From assembly GCF_030705605.1 (NCBI RefSeq), contig NZ_JAPCKK010000014.1, positions 1-64,000 on the forward strand: a stretch of 64,000 nt of DNA, written 5' to 3'. The notes below the pieces were generated by a model. The model was not told where the DNA came from. It saw only the letters and a program-made list of their open reading frames with translations, and searched no databases. Below are positions 61,744 to 64,000 of the stretch, piece by piece. A program made the position numbers and the translations under genes. This stretch comes from Paenibacillus zeirhizosphaerae (GTDB lineage: Bacteria > Bacillota > Bacilli > Paenibacillales > Paenibacillaceae). How positions within the stretch are numbered: position 1 is the first letter of the stretch; each line of letters begins with the position of its first letter.

Positions 61744-62073
61744 GAGTTTTTCCCTCCATTAATTGCCTCAAATTAGTAATGACAATTATGAAGTTTATCA
61801 CCCGCTGTACAGAGCGGCAAAGAGGAATACCCGCTGTTTTCGGGCTATAATGACGACAAATGAGCATGGATGTTTTGTAAACCGCTTATTTTAATGGAAT
61901 AAGGTAAATAACTCCCGTATGCTTCCTTTTTTTAGATATTCAGAAAGTATCACGATGCACAAAGGGCAGCCTTTCCTCATAGGATAAGGGCTGCCCTTTG
62001 ACAAAGCGGCTATATAACCGGGACTATTGCAATGCTTACACGAGAAAATCCCGGATCATCAGCTTGTCGTCCG
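61744..62073. other. 330-bp gap upstream of the exporter genes
   Basis: The gap holds a 12-bp stem-loop (61960-61971 with 61989-62000, 17-nt loop) that probably marks the end of the dynamin transcript, although no T-tract follows. No gene or clear promoter for the exporter pair was found. Confidence 0.5.
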
Positions 62074-64000
62074 TTATACATTCTCCTGCTCCAATTCCGC
62101 CAGACGCGCGGCCAGAACCGTCCACTGCTCAGGACTTTCACTGCCGATCAAAGACTGCTTCATGCCTTCCAGCGCCTCTCCTATTTGCTCACGGATTTGC
62201 TCGGCCTGCTGTTGTCTTTCCTGACGGGCACAGTTGATATAGTATTCGGCGAGACTGCCTCCGATACGCGTCGCTTCATCCGCCACGAACTGCCGGAGCA
62301 GCGGCTCAAGCTTCTCTTGCAGCAACCGTCGTCCAGCACCTTCAAAGAAGTGCTTCGGATTTTTGAAGAAGCTCCAGTAGCTCCTCCAATCGACCTTCCC
62401 TTGCAGGGAAGTCTCCTCCAGCTCAGGCACCTTCCACTCCTGCGGTGAGGCAGGCATGCAGTCCAGGCCGTCCAGCAGCGAGTTAATTTCTTCGCAGCAG
62501 CGCGAACTTTCTTTCATAACCGCCGCTTTGCCCGCCTTCTCCAGCCTTAGTGTGGTGGCGAGAAGCTCTTGGCTCAGCTCGATTTCGAACAGACGCAGCA
62601 GCTCACGACCACAAGCCGCAAACACGGAACGAAGGTCACCTTCCCCTTCCCGCAGCACCGAAGGATGGAAGGCTTCCGCCATAAACTCCCCCGTGCGGTA
62701 AGCAATACGCTGCCGGACATGATACAGCAGTTCATCCGATTCTGCTGTTATTCCCGGGGCTAAAGCCGCAGAGGAAAGGGCTCTGGTGATATCCGACGAG
62801 AGCTTAAGGACGGCTTCTACTTCCAGCAATCGCTTCCCTCTCTCCTCAAGCCCTGCCAGCGCCTCCTTGGCCCACTGCTCCATACGCACCCGTACCCTTT
62901 GGATATCGCTGTTGGCCGCACGGATGGACAGGCCTGCCAGCTCTTCGCCCGCGAAAGTATGGAAGGACTGCTCGAACTCCTTAAATCTGGAGGCGTCGTA
63001 AAGGACGGCCTCGTCCTTTTCACGGCCGTCAAGCGCAAGCAGGCTGGACACAGGAAAGATGCGCGGCTTACGTATCCCGTTCGACTGCAGCTCCGTGGCC
63101 ACGTGTCCAACCACCGCCTGCAGCTCTTCCTCCGAGGAGGCCAGGTCCGCCGCATTCACGATAAAAAAGGTCTGATCCAGCACAAGCGTATCCTTGACCC
63201 GTCCAAGCTGGGTCAGAAACTGGCGGTCGCCTTGGGTAAAGGCATGGTTGTAATAGGTGACAAATACAAGCGCATCCGCATGCTTCATATAATTGAAGGT
63301 GACGCCTGTATGCCGGGCATTGACCGAGTCCGCTCCCGGTGTATCCACCAGCACGATACCCTGCCGGGTGAGCGCGCAGTCATAATAGAGATCGATCCGG
63401 TCCACAAAGCATGATTTGGATTCGGCGGCCACAAAGCCCCTGTACTCCTCCATTTCAACCGTCAGCACTTGCCCCAGCAGCGGCGCCGCGTCCTTCCAGC
63501 CTGCCGCAGCGGCCTTGATAAAGCTGTAGTGCGGCCGGCCGGCCGGATGGACTCCCTCGGGGCGGAGCTGCTCCGCCGTCCTGAGCCACTCCTCATCGGC
63601 AGGCATGTCAACCCCGAGCAGTCTGAAGGAGTATTCCAAATCCTCGCGCAGCGCGGATGGGGATTTCATATGGACTGCGGCCGTTCTATGGCGCCGATCC
63701 CCTTCCGGTGCCATAATGCGGTTGATCGCCGCCGTCGTTGGATGCGGCGATACGGGCAATACCGCTTCGCCGAGCAGCGCATTGGCGAAGGAGGACTTGC
63801 CCGCGCTGAAGGCACCGAACAGCGCGAGCGTGAACCGCCCGTGCGCCAGACTGCGCGCACGGTCCCGCAGCCCCCTTACCGCCGCCTGCATGGCGGGATA
63901 AGGGGCTGCCAGCGCGGCGGCGGCTTCAAGTCGGACCGCCGCATCCGCGAGCCGCCGCTGCCGTCCGGCGGCAGCCGGCAGCGCCGCAGCGTCCCGGCGC
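62074..64000 (-). CDS. Dynamin-like GTPase, C-terminal part (DynA-like)
   Basis: The reading frame is open to the right edge, so this is the end of a larger gene; an internal ATG at 63891 is not its start. The visible 642 codons hold a dynamin GTPase domain (G1 LFGAFSAGKSSFANALL, switch PHPTTAAINRI, G3 VDTPGADS), then long helices and a hydrophobic-tip segment (WRSYWSFFKNPKHFFEGAG). They match the second half of Bacillus-type two-headed DynA, which fuses and protects membranes. Ala/Arg-rich codons just inside the edge would be the linker between the two halves. Confidence 0.82.
   Translation of the reverse strand, partial: RRDAAALPAAAGRQRRLADAAVRLEAAAALAAPYPAMQAAVRGLRDRARSLAHGRFTLALFGAFSAGKSSFANALLGEAVLPVSPHPTTAAINRIMAPEGDRRHRTAAVHMKSPSALREDLEYSFRLLGVDMPADEEWLRTAEQLRPEGVHPAGRPHYSFIKAAAAGWKDAAPLLGQVLTVEMEEYRGFVAAESKSCFVDRIDLYYDCALTRQGIVLVDTPGADSVNARHTGVTFNYMKHADALVFVTYYNHAFTQGDRQFLTQLGRVKDTLVLDQTFFIVNAADLASSEEELQAVVGHVATELQSNGIRKPRIFPVSSLLALDGREKDEAVLYDASRFKEFEQSFHTFAGEELAGLSIRAANSDIQRVRVRMEQWAKEALAGLEERGKRLLEVEAVLKLSSDITRALSSAALAPGITAESDELLYHVRQRIAYRTGEFMAEAFHPSVLREGEGDLRSVFAACGRELLRLFEIELSQELLATTLRLEKAGKAAVMKESSRCCEEINSLLDGLDCMPASPQEWKVPELEETSLQGKVDWRSYWSFFKNPKHFFEGAGRRLLQEKLEPLLRQFVADEATRIGGSLAEYYINCARQERQQQAEQIREQIGEALEGMKQSLIGSESPEQWTVLAARLAELEQENV

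Noticed and set aside
1..64000. CRISPR array, phage module or defence island
   Set aside because: No spaced identical repeats, Cas proteins, phage structural genes or known defence gene sets were seen on either strand.

Overview
The window looks like the chromosome of a Paenibacillus-type, spore-forming Firmicute. The evidence is the block glnA-glnR-ynbB-hflX-spoVK ... hfq-miaA-(methyltransferase)-mutL-mutS ... cotE, which follows Bacillales gene order; two spore-coat genes (CotD-like, CotE); strong GGAGG ribosome sites; YesM/YesN-type two-component proteins; and cre, AraR, GlnR and Fur-type operators. Most genes lie on the minus strand. The plus strand carries only the CotD-like gene, the carbonic anhydrase/PadR/small-protein block (25.5-27.7 kb) and an rRNA methyltransferase/pseudouridine synthase pair (35.0-36.6 kb). 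No CRISPR array, prophage, tRNA or rRNA gene was recognised.

Layout. 0.4-8 kb: CotD-like coat protein, then glnRA with a GlnR-type operator, ynbB, hflX, spoVK, a DUF218 protein and a DUF402 protein. 7.8-19.5 kb: a class A penicillin-binding protein with an FN3 domain and a long low-complexity tail; a compact operon mutS-mutL-methyltransferase-miaA-hfq; a putative amidoligase; cotE. 19.8-25.3 kb: an aromatic-acid-exporter-type protein, an SsuABC/NMT1-type ABC importer and an M32 carboxypeptidase. 25.5-31.4 kb: carbonic anhydrase, PadR regulator, two small proteins of unknown role, then a drug-efflux operon (HlyD adaptor, DHA2 transporter, second adaptor). 31.8-38.2 kb: flavodoxin plus a YkuO-like protein behind a Fur-type box, araA behind two AraR-type boxes, two RNA-modification genes, a MarR gene beside a truncated transporter, and a 730-bp gap with structured repeats. 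38.2-46.5 kb: topoisomerase IV (parE, parC), an ABC-2 exporter with an SGNH hydrolase, and a CAP-domain protein. 46.6-56.3 kb: mglBAC sugar importer and, beyond a degraded IS3 element, a response regulator-histidine kinase-binding lipoprotein operon that probably senses the same kind of sugar. 56.3-64 kb: an acetyltransferase, purT, a heterodimeric ABC exporter and the end of a dynamin-like gene that runs off the window.

The most interesting items are: (1) four copies of a 120-155 bp intergenic repeat with conserved arms and a central hairpin whose stem changes by compensatory substitutions; two copies lie near parC and two bracket the IS3 remnant; (2) a probable three-component sugar-sensing system with two 15-bp direct repeats exactly 21 bp apart upstream of mglB and cre-like sites just downstream of both promoters; (3) a putative COOH-NH2 ligase placed between cotE and mutS; (4) in-phase AraR boxes 52 bp apart at an araA that has no other ara gene within the window.
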